A DNA stretch of 64,000 nt from Halobacillus sp. Marseille-P3879 (GCF_900240285.1 NZ_OESS01000001.1:930001-994000), one strand, 5' to 3'; shown: positions 1 through 8,831, counted from the stretch's first letter. Notes: generated by a model from the sequence alone, not told the origin. Program-made: numbers and translations.

Positions 1-1
1 G

Positions 2-538
2 TTAGACTTATCGCTCCCTGATGGCAGTGGGTATGAGTTATGTGAGGCAGTGAAAAAACGTGCAGACAAGCCTGTTATTTTTTTGACTGCCTTTGATGAT
101 GAAGTCAATGTAGTGATGGGATTGGATATGGGAGCAGATGACTACATTACGAAGCCATTTAGGATCCGGGAGCTGCTTTCGAGGATAAAGTCCGTGACGC
201 GTCGATATCATAAACACTCCCAACCGTCATCCAGTAGTTATATAGATATTGGTCCTATTCGTGTCCATACTGCAGAAGGCAAAGTATACAAGAATGGTGA
301 GGAAGTATTAATGACAGCGTTGGAGTATCGGCTTTTATTGATTTTTACGAATCATATTGGCCAGGTGCTAACAAGAACACAATTGCTTGAGTGGATTTGG
401 GATGTAGCTGGCGATTTCGTTAATGACAATACGCTGACGGTCTACATTAAGCGGCTGAGAGAAAAACTTGAGGATGATCCTCATCATCCGAAAATTATTA
501 AAACCGTTCGTGGAATGGGATACAAGGTCGGTGGTTAA
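2..538 (+). CDS. OmpR-family response regulator (5' partial)
   Basis: Reading frame is open to the window edge, so the gene starts upstream. The first visible residues, LDLSLPDGSGYELCEAVKKR, carry the phosphoacceptor Asp of a receiver domain; the conserved Thr (FLTAF) and Lys (YITKPF) follow. The C-terminal half is a winged-helix DNA-binding domain ending in the usual TVRGMGYKVG signature. It is the first gene of a regulator-kinase-ABC ATPase-permease set reading the same way and is expected to activate the transporter genes when phosphorylated by the next gene's product. A GTG at 50 is internal to the receiver domain and is not the true start. Confidence 0.93.
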   Translation, partial: LDLSLPDGSGYELCEAVKKRADKPVIFLTAFDDEVNVVMGLDMGADDYITKPFRIRELLSRIKSVTRRYHKHSQPSSSSYIDIGPIRVHTAEGKVYKNGEEVLMTALEYRLLLIFTNHIGQVLTRTQLLEWIWDVAGDFVNDNTLTVYIKRLREKLEDDPHHPKIIKTVRGMGYKVGG

Positions 539-539
539 G

Positions 540-1544
540 GTGTTGAGAAATCGGGAGATCCAGGTTCTTATTGGCATTTTAAGTTTAGTGATTTTGCTGG
601 GAACGGTGATAGCGGCATACTTTTTTTCGACTGCGGCTGCGGTATTTCTCTTTATTGTTTCTGCTTTACTTGTAATGATTACCTGCCTGTTCACCGCCTG
701 GCGTTATCGTGAAATCGAAAAGTTATCCGATTATTTAAGAAAAATACAAAGCGGGGATTACAGTCTGGATCTTCGTGACAATCATGAAGGCGAGCTTAGT
801 ATTTTAAAAAACGACATTTATAAAGTCACATTAATGCTTTCAGAACAGAGTGAGTATTTACAAAAGGATAAAATGAATTTAACAAATGCGATCTCAGATA
901 TCTCCCATCAATTAAAGACCCCGCTTACATCAATGATGGTCATGTCCGACCTGCTGAGTGATGTCGAGCTTAGTGACATGAAGCGTATAGAGTTTACTAA
1001 AAATATCCGTATTCAATTAGAGAGAATTGAATGGCTTGTTTTGTCACTATTGAAGCTTTCAAAGATTGATGCTGGTACTCTTCCATTCCATAAGGAAAAG
1101 GTACAGGTAACGGACGTGATTAACAAAGCCATGGAGCCTGTTCTTATCCCAATTGATGTTAAACAATTATCCATAAATATAACAGGAGAAGAGCAGGTGT
1201 CATTTACAGGGGACTTCAACTGGACGGTTGAAGCTCTTCTCAATATTATGAAAAACGCCGTAGAGCATACAGAAGGAAAAGGCGAGATTAACATCACCTT
1301 TACTGAAAATGCCTTGTTCACAGAAATTACCATACAGGATTCGGGAAAAGGAATTTCTAAAGAAGACCTTCCTTACATATTCAAGCGTTTCTATAAAGGG
1401 AAAAATGCCGGAGAAGACAGTGTCGGCATCGGTCTTGCCATGGCATACAGCATCATCACCAACCAGAATGGAGATATCGAAGTCAGCAGCGAGGAAGGGG
1501 AAGGGACCCGGTTTCAAGTGAAATTTTATAAACAAGTGATTTAA
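540..1544 (+). CDS. Membrane sensor histidine kinase
   Basis: Partner of the preceding response regulator. Two close membrane segments (about residues 7-29 and 33-55) with almost no extracellular loop are followed by a HAMP-like linker, an H-box with phospho-acceptor H123 (ISHQLKTPLT), an N-box (IMKNAVEHT), and G1/F/G2 boxes (DSGKGIS, FKRFYKG, GIGLAMAY). Lack of a sensing loop resembles intramembrane-sensing kinases of peptide-detoxification modules, whose signal usually comes through the ABC permease. The frame opens at 468 inside the regulator gene, but the GTG at 540, just after its stop, gives a normal kinase N terminus; a TTG at 543 is also possible. Confidence 0.9.
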   Translation: MLRNREIQVLIGILSLVILLGTVIAAYFFSTAAAVFLFIVSALLVMITCLFTAWRYREIEKLSDYLRKIQSGDYSLDLRDNHEGELSILKNDIYKVTLMLSEQSEYLQKDKMNLTNAISDISHQLKTPLTSMMVMSDLLSDVELSDMKRIEFTKNIRIQLERIEWLVLSLLKLSKIDAGTLPFHKEKVQVTDVINKAMEPVLIPIDVKQLSINITGEEQVSFTGDFNWTVEALLNIMKNAVEHTEGKGEINITFTENALFTEITIQDSGKGISKEDLPYIFKRFYKGKNAGEDSVGIGLAMAYSIITNQNGDIEVSSEEGEGTRFQVKFYKQVI

Positions 1545-1555
1545 TGATCTCCAAG

Positions 1556-1609
1556 GTGACTAAATTGTCACTTAACAGTCACCGGAGAGTCATTTTAGAC
1601 AGATATACT
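1556..1609 (+). promoter_or_regulatory. Probable response-regulator-dependent promoter of the ABC genes
   Basis: GTGAC-N6-GTCAC (1556-1571) is followed by GTCAC at 1578 and GTCAT at 1589, so three like half-sites repeat every 11 bp. A good -10 box (TATACT, 1604-1609) follows, but the expected -35 position has no match to TTGACA and is occupied by the repeats. That layout fits an OmpR-type activator binding direct repeats over a weak -35. Binding by this window's regulator is inferred. Confidence 0.6.
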
Positions 1610-1641
1610 GAAAGCACCAAGGACAACATGGAGGTTAACGT

Positions 1642-2325
1642 ATGGAAATTTTAAAAATAGAAAATCTGTCTAAAGTGTATGGAAAAGGGGAAACCGCGGT
1701 CAAAGCCCTTGATGATGTTTCCTTTTCAGTCAATAAAGGAGAATTTGTTGTCATCATTGGCCCTTCTGGATCAGGGAAGTCTACTTTGCTGCATCTTCTG
1801 GGTGGTGTTGATAAGCCGACAAGCGGCAAAGTAAGCGTCGATCAAACAGATATGTATGGACTCGATGAAACACAGCTTGCTATTTTTAGAAGAAGACAAA
1901 TCGGATTAGTTTATCAATTTTATAATCTGATTCCGATATTGACGGTTAAAGAAAACATCACGCTGCCGATGCTATTGGATTCTAAAAAAGTAGATCAAAC
2001 CCAATTGAATGAGATTGTTGATATTCTAGGACTTGAAGAGCGATTAAATTACCTGCCGAACCAGCTTTCTGGAGGACAGCAGCAGAGGGTTTCCATCGGC
2101 CGAGCTTTATTCAGTAATCCATCTATTATGCTTGCAGATGAGCCGACAGGGAATCTTGATAGTAAAAACAGTGATGAAATTATGGAACTGTTAAAAATGT
2201 TCAATAAAACCTACAAGCAAACCTTGTTGGTCATTACTCATGATGAACGTATTGCTTTACAAGCCGACCGTGTCATTTCAATAGAGGATGGAAGGATCGC
2301 CAAAGATGAGGTGATTCGTCCATGA
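1642..2325 (+). CDS. ABC transporter ATP-binding protein
   Basis: Cytoplasmic ATPase of a MacB/LolD-type exporter. Walker [10 protein letters not shown] (residues 40-48), Q-loop near residue 92, signature LSGGQQQ (142-148), Walker [13 protein letters not shown] (162-173) and H-loop His200 are all intact; 227 aa is normal for the family. The start follows a GGAGG site at about 1630. The end overlaps the permease start (ATGA), indicating translational coupling. Family members next to two-component systems typically protect against antimicrobial peptides or envelope stress; the actual substrate here is unknown. Confidence 0.95.
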   Translation: MEILKIENLSKVYGKGETAVKALDDVSFSVNKGEFVVIIGPSGSGKSTLLHLLGGVDKPTSGKVSVDQTDMYGLDETQLAIFRRRQIGLVYQFYNLIPILTVKENITLPMLLDSKKVDQTQLNEIVDILGLEERLNYLPNQLSGGQQQRVSIGRALFSNPSIMLADEPTGNLDSKNSDEIMELLKMFNKTYKQTLLVITHDERIALQADRVISIEDGRIAKDEVIRP

Positions 2326-4904
2326 ATATTGTCAATAAACTGACATTGCGCCATATGAGGGAGAACAAACGTCGATCTCTCGTTACCGTCATTGGTGTTA
2401 TTATTTCGGTAGCCATGGTGGCAGCTGTTGCCACGCTTTCCGTATCTTTTCTGGACTTAATGAAGCGACAGACCATTTCCCAGGATGGAGAATGGCATGT
2501 CCAGTATGAGAATGTGGATGCTGAACAACTCAAGGCTATCGAGAATGACGAAGAGACAAAAAAACTCATCGTCGAAAATGATCTTGGGTATGCAGAAATG
2601 GAAAACTCAGAAAATCAAAGCAAGCCATATGCTTTCATTAAAGAATACAATGCTCAAGGTTTATCGCAATTTCCTATTCAAATAAGTGAAGGTCGTCTGC
2701 CTAACGAGCAAACGGAAGTGATGATATCCGAAGCCATGTTGGAGGATGGAGAGTTGGATTATGAGATAGGGGATCAACTGACCTTAGAGGTTGGCCAAAG
2801 GTACAATGAAGGTGTACAAGAGCCTTTAACACAGCAGGACCCCTTACAATCCAATGAAAATGGAGTTACTGAGAACATTCAAGTCGAATCAACCGAAAGC
2901 TTTACCATCACAGGAGTCATGGAACGTCCAACTTGGGAACCATCGTGGGCCCCTGGCTATACAATGGTCAGTTACATGAATCAAAGCCAAGTGGAATCAG
3001 CACAAAACGTCGATGCTGTTGTAGTGTTAAAAGATGTGAATCGTTCGTTATATGAGCATGCGGAGTCGCTGGCTGAGAAACATAACATTGAGAAGGTTTC
3101 TTTTAATAATGAACTTCTTCGTTATTATGGAGTATCTTCGAGAGATAACTTGAACCGTACAATGCTGATGCTGGCTGCCGTTATCATGGCTGTGATTATC
3201 ACCGGCTCTATAGCATTAATTTATAATGCGTTTGCCATCAGTGTTTCAGAACGGACAAGACATTTAGGCATGCTTTCAAGTGTAGGGGCAACCAAGAAAC
3301 AAAAACGGAATTCTGTATTATTTGAAGGGGGAATCATCGGACTGATCAGTATCCCCATCGGGTTATTAGCTGGGGTAGGTGGAATCGCCATCACTTTTTC
3401 CTTCATAAATTCTTATCTTGAAGGGGCACTGGGAATTCCACAAAAGCTCGATGTAGTGGTGACCCCGGTCTCTATTGCTGCCTCTTGCGTTATTTCGATG
3501 GCAACGATTTTTGTATCTTCTTATCTGCCGGCAAAAAGAGCGTCAAATATCTCTGCCATTGATGCGATCCGTCAAAGTCATGATATCAAATTATCCAAAA
3601 AGGCCGTCAAAACTTCCCCGCTGGTAAGGAAAATCTTCGGGATTGAAGCGGAAATCGGTTTAAAAAACATGAAAAGGAATAAGCGAAGGTACCTGGCCAC
3701 GGTCTTTTCCCTGGTCGTCAGTATTGTTCTTTTTTTATCCGTTTCTTATTTCACAAACAACTTAAAAAAATCTTATGAAATTTCACAGGAAGAAATCAAT
3801 TTTGACATTCAGGTATCAGGCAGCAGCCAATTGGAAAAATCAGAGTTAGAGCCGTTAACCCAGCTAAAAAATGTTACAGATTCAATAATCATCGAGCAAG
3901 TGGATTTGAATACACTCGTGGATCCCGATTCAATTGCTGAGCCGTTGAAGGATGATGTTCAACAAAATGATGATGTGCTTGAAAATGGAAAATATCCCTA
4001 TTATGTTGTGCTTCATGCGTTAGATAAAGAAAGCTTTAACAGCTATTTGCAAAAAGCCGGGATCGATGGGGAACAGCTTCAAAACGGAGACCATCCTGGT
4101 GTGATTGTGATTGATAAAATCAGCTATGAAGACAGTGAAACTAGAAAATTCCGAGAGACCAAATCCATCGACACGACGATTGGCGAGGAAATCAATTTGT
4201 ACTCTATGAATCACGAAACAGAAGAAAAGGATTCTATAAATAAAGTAGAGGTCGGTGCATTAACGGACGCTGTTCCAATGGGGGTGAATACGTCCTATCC
4301 TGGCGGGGTGGATCTCGTGGTGTCGTCGGAAATGATGGATGAGATAATCACTGAACCCATTGGTCAAAAGAGGACGTCGATGTACATGAACAGTTCCGAT
4401 CCTATGGCTACCCAGAGTGCTTTAGAAGATGCGAAGAAATCAGAGATGAATGTGTATAATGTGCATCAGGAACGAAAGCAAAATGAGCAGGTTATCATGT
4501 TTTTATCCATCTTTGCTTATGGATTCATTGTTTTGATCTCAGCGATTTCCATTGCAAATATATTCAATACGATTTCCACAAGCATCTCGCTGAGGAAACG
4601 CGAATTCGCCATGTTGAAGTCTGTAGGAATGACACCCAGAGGGTTCGATAAAATGATCAACTATGAAAGTATATTCTATGGAGTCAAAGCCCTTCTCTAT
4701 GGCTTGCCGGTCGGGTTCATTGTTATGATTCTGCTCCACTTATCCTTTAAGAATACTTTTGACTATGGCTTTTTAGTGCCATGGTGGAATATTCTTTTTG
4801 TTATTGTAGCTATCTTTTTGATTGTAAGCGCAGCTATGCTGTATTCGATTAAAAAAATCAAAAAGGAAAATATTATTGAGACATTAAAGCAAGAAAACGT
4901 TTAA
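2322..4904 (+). CDS. FtsX/MacB-type ABC permease, duplicated architecture
   Basis: An 860-aa membrane protein with two similar halves, each an N-terminal membrane helix, a large extracytoplasmic domain and three further helices: helix 1 near residues 21-49, domain to about 280, three helices to about 410; helix 5 near 455-480, domain to about 710, three helices to about 835. Both halves keep an FtsX-like signature after the first triple-bundle helix (SVSERTRHLGMLSSVGAT and SLRKREFAMLKSVGMT). It couples to the ATPase encoded just upstream, overlapping it by 4 nt. The acidic, Gln/Asn-rich outside domains fit a halophile and a mechanotransmission role. Size differs from the 10-helix BceB type, so it should not be called BceB. 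Confidence 0.92.
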   Translation: MNIVNKLTLRHMRENKRRSLVTVIGVIISVAMVAAVATLSVSFLDLMKRQTISQDGEWHVQYENVDAEQLKAIENDEETKKLIVENDLGYAEMENSENQSKPYAFIKEYNAQGLSQFPIQISEGRLPNEQTEVMISEAMLEDGELDYEIGDQLTLEVGQRYNEGVQEPLTQQDPLQSNENGVTENIQVESTESFTITGVMERPTWEPSWAPGYTMVSYMNQSQVESAQNVDAVVVLKDVNRSLYEHAESLAEKHNIEKVSFNNELLRYYGVSSRDNLNRTMLMLAAVIMAVIITGSIALIYNAFAISVSERTRHLGMLSSVGATKKQKRNSVLFEGGIIGLISIPIGLLAGVGGIAITFSFINSYLEGALGIPQKLDVVVTPVSIAASCVISMATIFVSSYLPAKRASNISAIDAIRQSHDIKLSKKAVKTSPLVRKIFGIEAEIGLKNMKRNKRRYLATVFSLVVSIVLFLSVSYFTNNLKKSYEISQEEINFDIQVSGSSQLEKSELEPLTQLKNVTDSIIIEQVDLNTLVDPDSIAEPLKDDVQQNDDVLENGKYPYYVVLHALDKESFNSYLQKAGIDGEQLQNGDHPGVIVIDKISYEDSETRKFRETKSIDTTIGEEINLYSMNHETEEKDSINKVEVGALTDAVPMGVNTSYPGGVDLVVSSEMMDEIITEPIGQKRTSMYMNSSDPMATQSALEDAKKSEMNVYNVHQERKQNEQVIMFLSIFAYGFIVLISAISIANIFNTISTSISLRKREFAMLKSVGMTPRGFDKMINYESIFYGVKALLYGLPVGFIVMILLHLSFKNTFDYGFLVPWWNILFVIVAIFLIVSAAMLYSIKKIKKENIIETLKQENV

Positions 4905-4970
4905 GGAAAAAGCAAAATGAATTCCGGCAAATTAGGTTTTTAATTTAGTAATCAATTTAATACTTTTACT

Positions 4971-5010
4971 ATATGGGGCGAATACTTAGTGGAGTATTCG
5001 CCCCTATATT
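4971..5010 (+). terminator. Hairpin closing the ABC operon
   Basis: GGGGCGAATACT (4975-4986) and AGTATTCGCCCC (4993-5004) form a perfect 12-bp stem with a 6-nt loop. The downstream tract (TATATTGT) is only moderately U-rich. Confidence 0.65.
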
Positions 5011-5140
5011 GTCTCAGAGCAGCATAATTGAATATAAGTTGGGGTTAAGAGAGATATATTAGAGTATGTCCCAGGTCTAACCTAAGAAAATGATATAATT
5101 AGAAGAATCAATCAAAAATACATGAAAGGGAGGATCTGCC

Positions 5141-5494
5141 ATGACGAAACACAAGATTTATACAATGAGTTTCTCAAGTGTCTATCCCCATTATATTACG
5201 AAAGCAGAGAAAAAAGGACGTACGAAAACAGAAGTCGATGAAATCATTCGCTGGTTAACAGGGTACAGCCAGGAAGAGTTAGAAGCGCAACTGGAAAAAC
5301 AGACAGACTTTGAGACCTTCTTCGCGGAAGCTCCACGGCTGCATCCTTCCCGGGCTGTGATCAAAGGTGTGATCTGTGGTGTACGAGTGGAAGACATTGA
5401 AGAACCAACTATGCAGGAAATTCGCTATTTGGATAAGATGATCGATGAGTTAGCAAAGGGAAAAGCGATGGAGAAGATCTTGAGGGATTCATAA
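5141..5494 (+). CDS. DUF2200 family protein
   Basis: A 117-aa soluble protein matching DUF2200: the [16 protein letters not shown] start, [20 protein letters not shown] centre and the [11 protein letters not shown] motif are characteristic. No transmembrane segment or signal peptide. The start ATG is 9 nt after a strong GGGAGG site. Function of the family is not established to my knowledge. It is monocistronic, flanked by a terminator upstream and a gap of about 250 bp downstream. Confidence 0.88.
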   Translation: MTKHKIYTMSFSSVYPHYITKAEKKGRTKTEVDEIIRWLTGYSQEELEAQLEKQTDFETFFAEAPRLHPSRAVIKGVICGVRVEDIEEPTMQEIRYLDKMIDELAKGKAMEKILRDS

Positions 5495-5740
5495 TTATAT
5501 ATGATGGAAAAGAGTCAGGTAAATAACAGCCTCTTCCTATTATGTTTCCCAACTCATAAAACGAACAGGAACCACCGCAGAGGCAGAAGGTTTAATGTAA
5601 TGATACACTTACCGTATGAAGATAATTACAGTGTGATGAAATTGGGGTAAATTCCTTCTATTGTTTAAATAGGAATCATTAGAAAACATTTGTAACAGTT
5701 ACAATAAATTGCCCCATATAAAGAGAAAGGGGAGAGAACG

Positions 5741-6310
5741 ATGGACGAGAAAGGACAGCTGTCCACTGAATCAAAAATAAACGATGCTGAGAAAGAAGTC
5801 ATTAATGCGATTGCTGAAACGATGGATTTGTATGGGATCACCCCGTCAATTGGCCGACTCTATGCCACAATGTATTTTAAACGAGATTCAATGACCCTTG
5901 ATGAAATGAAAGACGAGCTCGGCATGACGAAACCTAGTATGAGCACAGCGGTCAAAAACTTACAAGAGATCAACATTGTCCGGAAGGTATGGCAAAAAGG
6001 CTCCAGGAAGGACCACTTTGTGGCTGAAAAAAACTTTTTCAATTATTTCGGCCGATATTTTGGAAGTAAATGGAGAAGAGAAGCAGAAATAAACCTTTAC
6101 GCTATAAAACAGGCAGAGTATCAACTTCAAGAAATAGTAGAAGATGGAAAGGTCGAAGAAGATTTATATGAAAGAGCCAAACTGGACCTTGAACAGTTAG
6201 AGGAGTACAAGACATATTGTTACTGGCTTGAAAAGCTTGTAGATTCAATCGAAACTGGTGAGATCTTTGACTTCTTGCCGGTGGATCATCAAAGGTCTGA
6301 TTCCAAGTAA
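5741..6310 (+). CDS. GbsR/MarR-family transcriptional regulator
   Basis: A 189-aa winged-helix regulator closely resembling B. subtilis GbsR (choline-sensing repressor of glycine betaine synthesis and uptake) and its paralogue OpcR. Diagnostic stretches are AETMDLYGITPSIGRLYATM, the recognition helix region MTKPSMSTAVKNLQ, and the wing VWQKGSRKDHF. The C-terminal helices supply dimer and ligand binding. No gbsAB or opu genes lie beside it in this window, so its target is unresolved and it could be any GbsR-group paralogue. An AAGGGGAGAG site precedes the ATG. Confidence 0.85.
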   Translation: MDEKGQLSTESKINDAEKEVINAIAETMDLYGITPSIGRLYATMYFKRDSMTLDEMKDELGMTKPSMSTAVKNLQEINIVRKVWQKGSRKDHFVAEKNFFNYFGRYFGSKWRREAEINLYAIKQAEYQLQEIVEDGKVEEDLYERAKLDLEQLEEYKTYCYWLEKLVDSIETGEIFDFLPVDHQRSDSK

Positions 6311-6335
6311 TGGCTAGGATTGTAAAATTAATTAA

Positions 6336-6434
6336 AGAATTTTAAATAGGCTCGACCAAATGTCTAAAGCGCAACAAATTATCATTTTAAAATCACCGAA
6401 AGAAGTTCGAGAATTTCTAGCAAAATTAGGATAA
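6336..6434 (+). pseudogene. C-terminal remnant of a topology-modulation/AAA nucleotide-kinase-like gene
   Basis: The frame opening after a stop at 6333 reads RILNRLDQMSKAQQ then IIILKSPKEVREFLAKLG and stops. This matches the C-terminal tail of the 'topology modulation' P-loop ATPase family (typically ...KILKRLEQL..VIILKSPKEV.). No P-loop or start region precedes it. A second, independently decayed remnant sits at 52334-52595 with an alignable tail (RIEQMSEAQQVIILKS). Confidence 0.65.
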
Positions 6435-6486
6435 CAACTGGTCGCAGCTAATCAAAAGTTTTAATTCTAGATTTCAATATAAGAGG

Positions 6487-6529
6487 GAGCGGGGCTGAAA
6501 ACCAATCAGATGATTTCAGCTCTTTCTTT
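6487..6529 (+). terminator. Terminator-like hairpin
   Basis: GCTGAAA (6494-6500) pairs with TTTCAGC (6514-6520), followed by TCTTTCTTT. It lies between the remnant at 6336 and the convergent DUF3231 gene. Confidence 0.55.
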
Positions 6530-6606
6530 GTACAGAACGGTAATTTCTCCAATAAGTCTATGCTGCCGCCGTTGAAAAGACTGAAGTATTCATAGCGTGA
6601 ATATAA

Positions 6607-7629
6607 TTATTTAGTCTTTTTTGTTTTAGCGAGCTTATGCTTATCGATCGTTCCAAACGGCTCTTCAAGCCAACCATTACGTACCATAATATCACCGCCA
6701 TCTTTCGCATATCGAGCAATCTCTACAGATAACCGTTCATAATTTACCATAAGGTCATTTCTTTGACTGGCTGCGGCCGCAGTTGCATAGTTACCTGCTC
6801 CAGCCCCGCTTAATAACCCCATATGAAAAAGGATAAGCTTATCTGAAAATGGTGCCTTCGTGGAATCAGTAATACTTACATCTGATGGGGCAGGAGCCTG
6901 AAGGTCATTATCTATAAGTAATTTCGTAAAGATATTAATATGTTTCTTTGAAATATCAGCCCCTCGTAACAACCATTTTTGAACCTCTTCATTAGGTGAT
7001 GTTTGAGCAAAACTAAGCGCTAGTTTATTCCCTATCACGTTGGTTTGAATATTCATGAACAAATGAGATATTTCAATTGTATTTAATGGTCGTTGACTGC
7101 CGAGCAACGTATACCCATTAAAATATTTTTTTGAGTCTGCGTAGTCTGTTTTGGTTGGATAGGCAACATATGGAGAACGAACGAATAGACCTTTGGAGAG
7201 AAGCACGTTTGAACTATTATCATATAAATCAGAGGTTTCTTGTAGTCCTTCCATAAAGTAACTTCTTATGTCTTCGCGGGCACTCATCGCAATAAAGCTG
7301 CTGTAAGCAAGTAATCCTACCTTAGCCATGTGATTGATATAACTAAGCATAAATATGTCTGTGTAAAGTCTCGGAGCATTTAAATTTAAATCCTCTTCTT
7401 CTGTAAACCCAGCAGGAACAGGTAAATCCTCACCCAGGAAGATATCGGTTAATTTCCCTAAATGGGTCGATGAAAGGTCATAAGAGAACTGGACGACAGA
7501 CCGAATATCTTCATCTTCCACATATTTCAAAAAATGGCTTAATATGCAAGCGGACAAAGAATCATTCATATAAGAAGTCCATATAGAACTTAATTCAGAA
7601 GAAGTTAACTGCATATGGTTGTGAGTCAT
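6607..7629 (-). CDS. DUF3231 family protein
   Basis: A 340-aa protein made of two DUF3231 repeats, each a four-helix-like unit: the first begins LTSSELSSIWTSYMNDSLSACILSHFL in pattern, the second LNTIEISHLFMNIQTNVIGN. It shows no signal peptide or clear membrane helix. The family is common in spore-forming Bacillaceae and is of uncertain, possibly spore-related, function. The ATG at 7629 is chosen because an upstream GGAGG lies 9 nt away (TTGGAGGATGCCTTT before ATG); the frame is open 17 codons further but without a binding site. Confidence 0.85.
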   Translation of the reverse strand: MTHNHMQLTSSELSSIWTSYMNDSLSACILSHFLKYVEDEDIRSVVQFSYDLSSTHLGKLTDIFLGEDLPVPAGFTEEEDLNLNAPRLYTDIFMLSYINHMAKVGLLAYSSFIAMSAREDIRSYFMEGLQETSDLYDNSSNVLLSKGLFVRSPYVAYPTKTDYADSKKYFNGYTLLGSQRPLNTIEISHLFMNIQTNVIGNKLALSFAQTSPNEEVQKWLLRGADISKKHINIFTKLLIDNDLQAPAPSDVSITDSTKAPFSDKLILFHMGLLSGAGAGNYATAAAASQRNDLMVNYERLSVEIARYAKDGGDIMVRNGWLEEPFGTIDKHKLAKTKKTK

Positions 7630-7864
7630 AAAGGCATCCTCCAATAGATAAAAATTTTCAGGTATGTATATTCTTTGCAATAAAGGCTGAATTATTAATA
7701 AAAAGCTAGGTGCTTTGGATTTGAGTTTTCCATAAGAGAGCGATTATTCAATTGTAAGTAATTTTTTAGGTAAGAGGGATAAACTGAATGATTTCTGTGC
7801 AGGAACTTGAGATGTTCTATAAGGGAATGGACCAGCAAAACTTTGATAAGGTAAAGAACTGGCC

Positions 7865-7893
7865 TTGATTCCGAGGTTCTATAGTGTTAAATT
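7865..7893 (+). promoter_or_regulatory. Sigma-A promoter of the guanidine exporter operon
   Basis: TTGATT (7865-7870), 17-bp spacer, TAAATT (7888-7893). Transcription would begin about 7900, just ahead of the riboswitch aptamer. Confidence 0.5.
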
Positions 7894-7915
7894 GTACTCA
7901 ATTAAATAAAACTAA

Positions 7916-8015
7916 TGGTTTTCTAGGGTTCCGTAATTTCATTAAATTAGTCTGGTCCGAGAGAAAACACACAGTTTTATTCTGTGACACGGAAGGACAA
8001 AAGCCTGGGAGATAC
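7916..8015 (+). promoter_or_regulatory. Guanidine-I (ykkC) riboswitch aptamer
   Basis: The conserved blocks of the ykkC class appear in order: CTAGGGTTCCG (7923-7933), CTGGTCCGAGAG (7952-7963), then ACACGGAAGGACAAAAGCCTGGGAGAT in pattern (about 7986-8013). It lies directly upstream of two SMR exporters, the classic genetic context. Ligand binding should stabilise the aptamer's 3' part and stop the following terminator from forming. Confidence 0.92.
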
Positions 8016-8046
8016 TGTTTTTACAGTGGTCTCTCAGGCTTTTTTA
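8002..8046 (+). terminator. Riboswitch-controlled intrinsic terminator
   Basis: AGCCTGGGAGA (8002-8012) pairs with TCTCTCAGGCT (8030-8040) with one G-U pair, and the inner ACTGT/ACAGT extends the stem; T-run at 8040-8045. The left arm is the 3' part of the aptamer (AGCCTGGGAGA), so guanidine-bound aptamer and terminator are mutually exclusive: an ON switch. Confidence 0.88.
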
Positions 8047-8072
8047 TTTACTTGGAAATGGAGGAGTAAATC

Positions 8073-8411
8073 GTGAACAAGAACTGGATTAAAGTTTTTA
8101 TTGCTGCTTTTTTTGAAGTCCTCTGGGTGATTGGGCTAAAACATGCAGATAGCTTTTGGGCCTGGTCGGGGACAGTTGTTGCTATAGTTATCAGCTTTTA
8201 CTTTATGATTATGGCAGGGAGAAATCTTCCTGTAGGAACGGTATACGCGGTTTTCGTAGGACTAGGGACGGCAGGTACGGTTATTTCAGGAATTGTATTT
8301 TTTGATGAACCTTTTCAATGGGCGAAAATGATTTTAATATTCTTTTTGTTAGCGGGGGTTATAGGCCTGAAAGTAGTGACAGGTAATAATGAAGAAGGGG
8401 CTGCGTCCTAA
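8073..8411 (+). CDS. gdnC: Guanidinium exporter subunit, SMR family (YkkC-like)
   Basis: A 112-aa four-helix small multidrug resistance protein, the same length as B. subtilis YkkC/GdnC. The membrane-embedded essential Glu is E15 ([15 protein letters not shown]); the GxG-type motif [15 protein letters not shown] follows in helix 3. Functions at the cytoplasmic membrane as one half of a heterodimeric proton-coupled exporter with the next gene's product. GTG start, GGAGG at 8060-8064. Expression is predicted to rise with guanidine through the upstream riboswitch. Confidence 0.92.
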   Translation: MNKNWIKVFIAAFFEVLWVIGLKHADSFWAWSGTVVAIVISFYFMIMAGRNLPVGTVYAVFVGLGTAGTVISGIVFFDEPFQWAKMILIFFLLAGVIGLKVVTGNNEEGAAS

Positions 8412-8725
8412 TGGCATGGATCTCACTAATCATTGCAGGGATATGCGAAATGTTTGGGGTGGTGATGATCAACAGGGTTCACAAGTATCGTAATTGGCAG
8501 TCCGTGATGCTCTTGATTGTTGGATTCGGAGCTAGTTTTATCTTCCTTGCCCAGGCAATGAAAACATTGCCTATGAGTACAGCGTATGCTGTATGGACAG
8601 GAATTGGTGCATCGGGCGGAGCTATATTAGGGATGTTTCTATATGGAGAACCAAAGGATCTGAAGAGAATTGTTTTTATTGCTATGGTATTAGGGGCTGC
8701 GATTGGTTTGAAGTTGATTTCATAA
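8411..8725 (+). CDS. gdnD: Guanidinium exporter subunit, SMR family (YkkD-like)
   Basis: A 104-aa four-helix SMR protein pairing with gdnC. The essential Glu is E13 (IAGICEMFGVVMI), and TAYAVWTGIGASGG is the helix-3 signature. Its ATG shares one base with the gdnC stop (TAATG), so translation is coupled, as suits a heterodimer needing 1:1 subunits. B. subtilis YkkD is 105 aa. No other gene follows before the hairpin at 8797. Confidence 0.92.
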   Translation: MAWISLIIAGICEMFGVVMINRVHKYRNWQSVMLLIVGFGASFIFLAQAMKTLPMSTAYAVWTGIGASGGAILGMFLYGEPKDLKRIVFIAMVLGAAIGLKLIS

Positions 8726-8796
8726 CCTTCACTAACAGAAAGGAAATCCGGTTGAATCTTCCTTTCGCGTGGGCAATGATTTATTTAGATATGAAA

Positions 8797-8826
8797 AAGC
8801 TGGGGAACTTCTCCCCAGCTTCTTGT
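8797..8826. terminator. Bidirectional terminator between gdnD and gldA
   Basis: AAGCTGGGGA (8797-8806) and TCCCCAGCTT (8812-8821) form a perfect 10-bp stem with a 5-nt loop. The minus strand reads into AGCTTTTTCAT, a good U-run for the convergent dehydrogenase gene; the plus-strand tract (TTCTTGT) is weaker. Confidence 0.8.
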
Positions 8827-8831
8827 GTGGG

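Noticed and set aside
7785-7869. Short frame MISVQELEMFYKGMDQQNFD upstream of the riboswitch as a leader peptide
   Set aside because: No ribosome site and it lies before the predicted promoter of the exporter operon.
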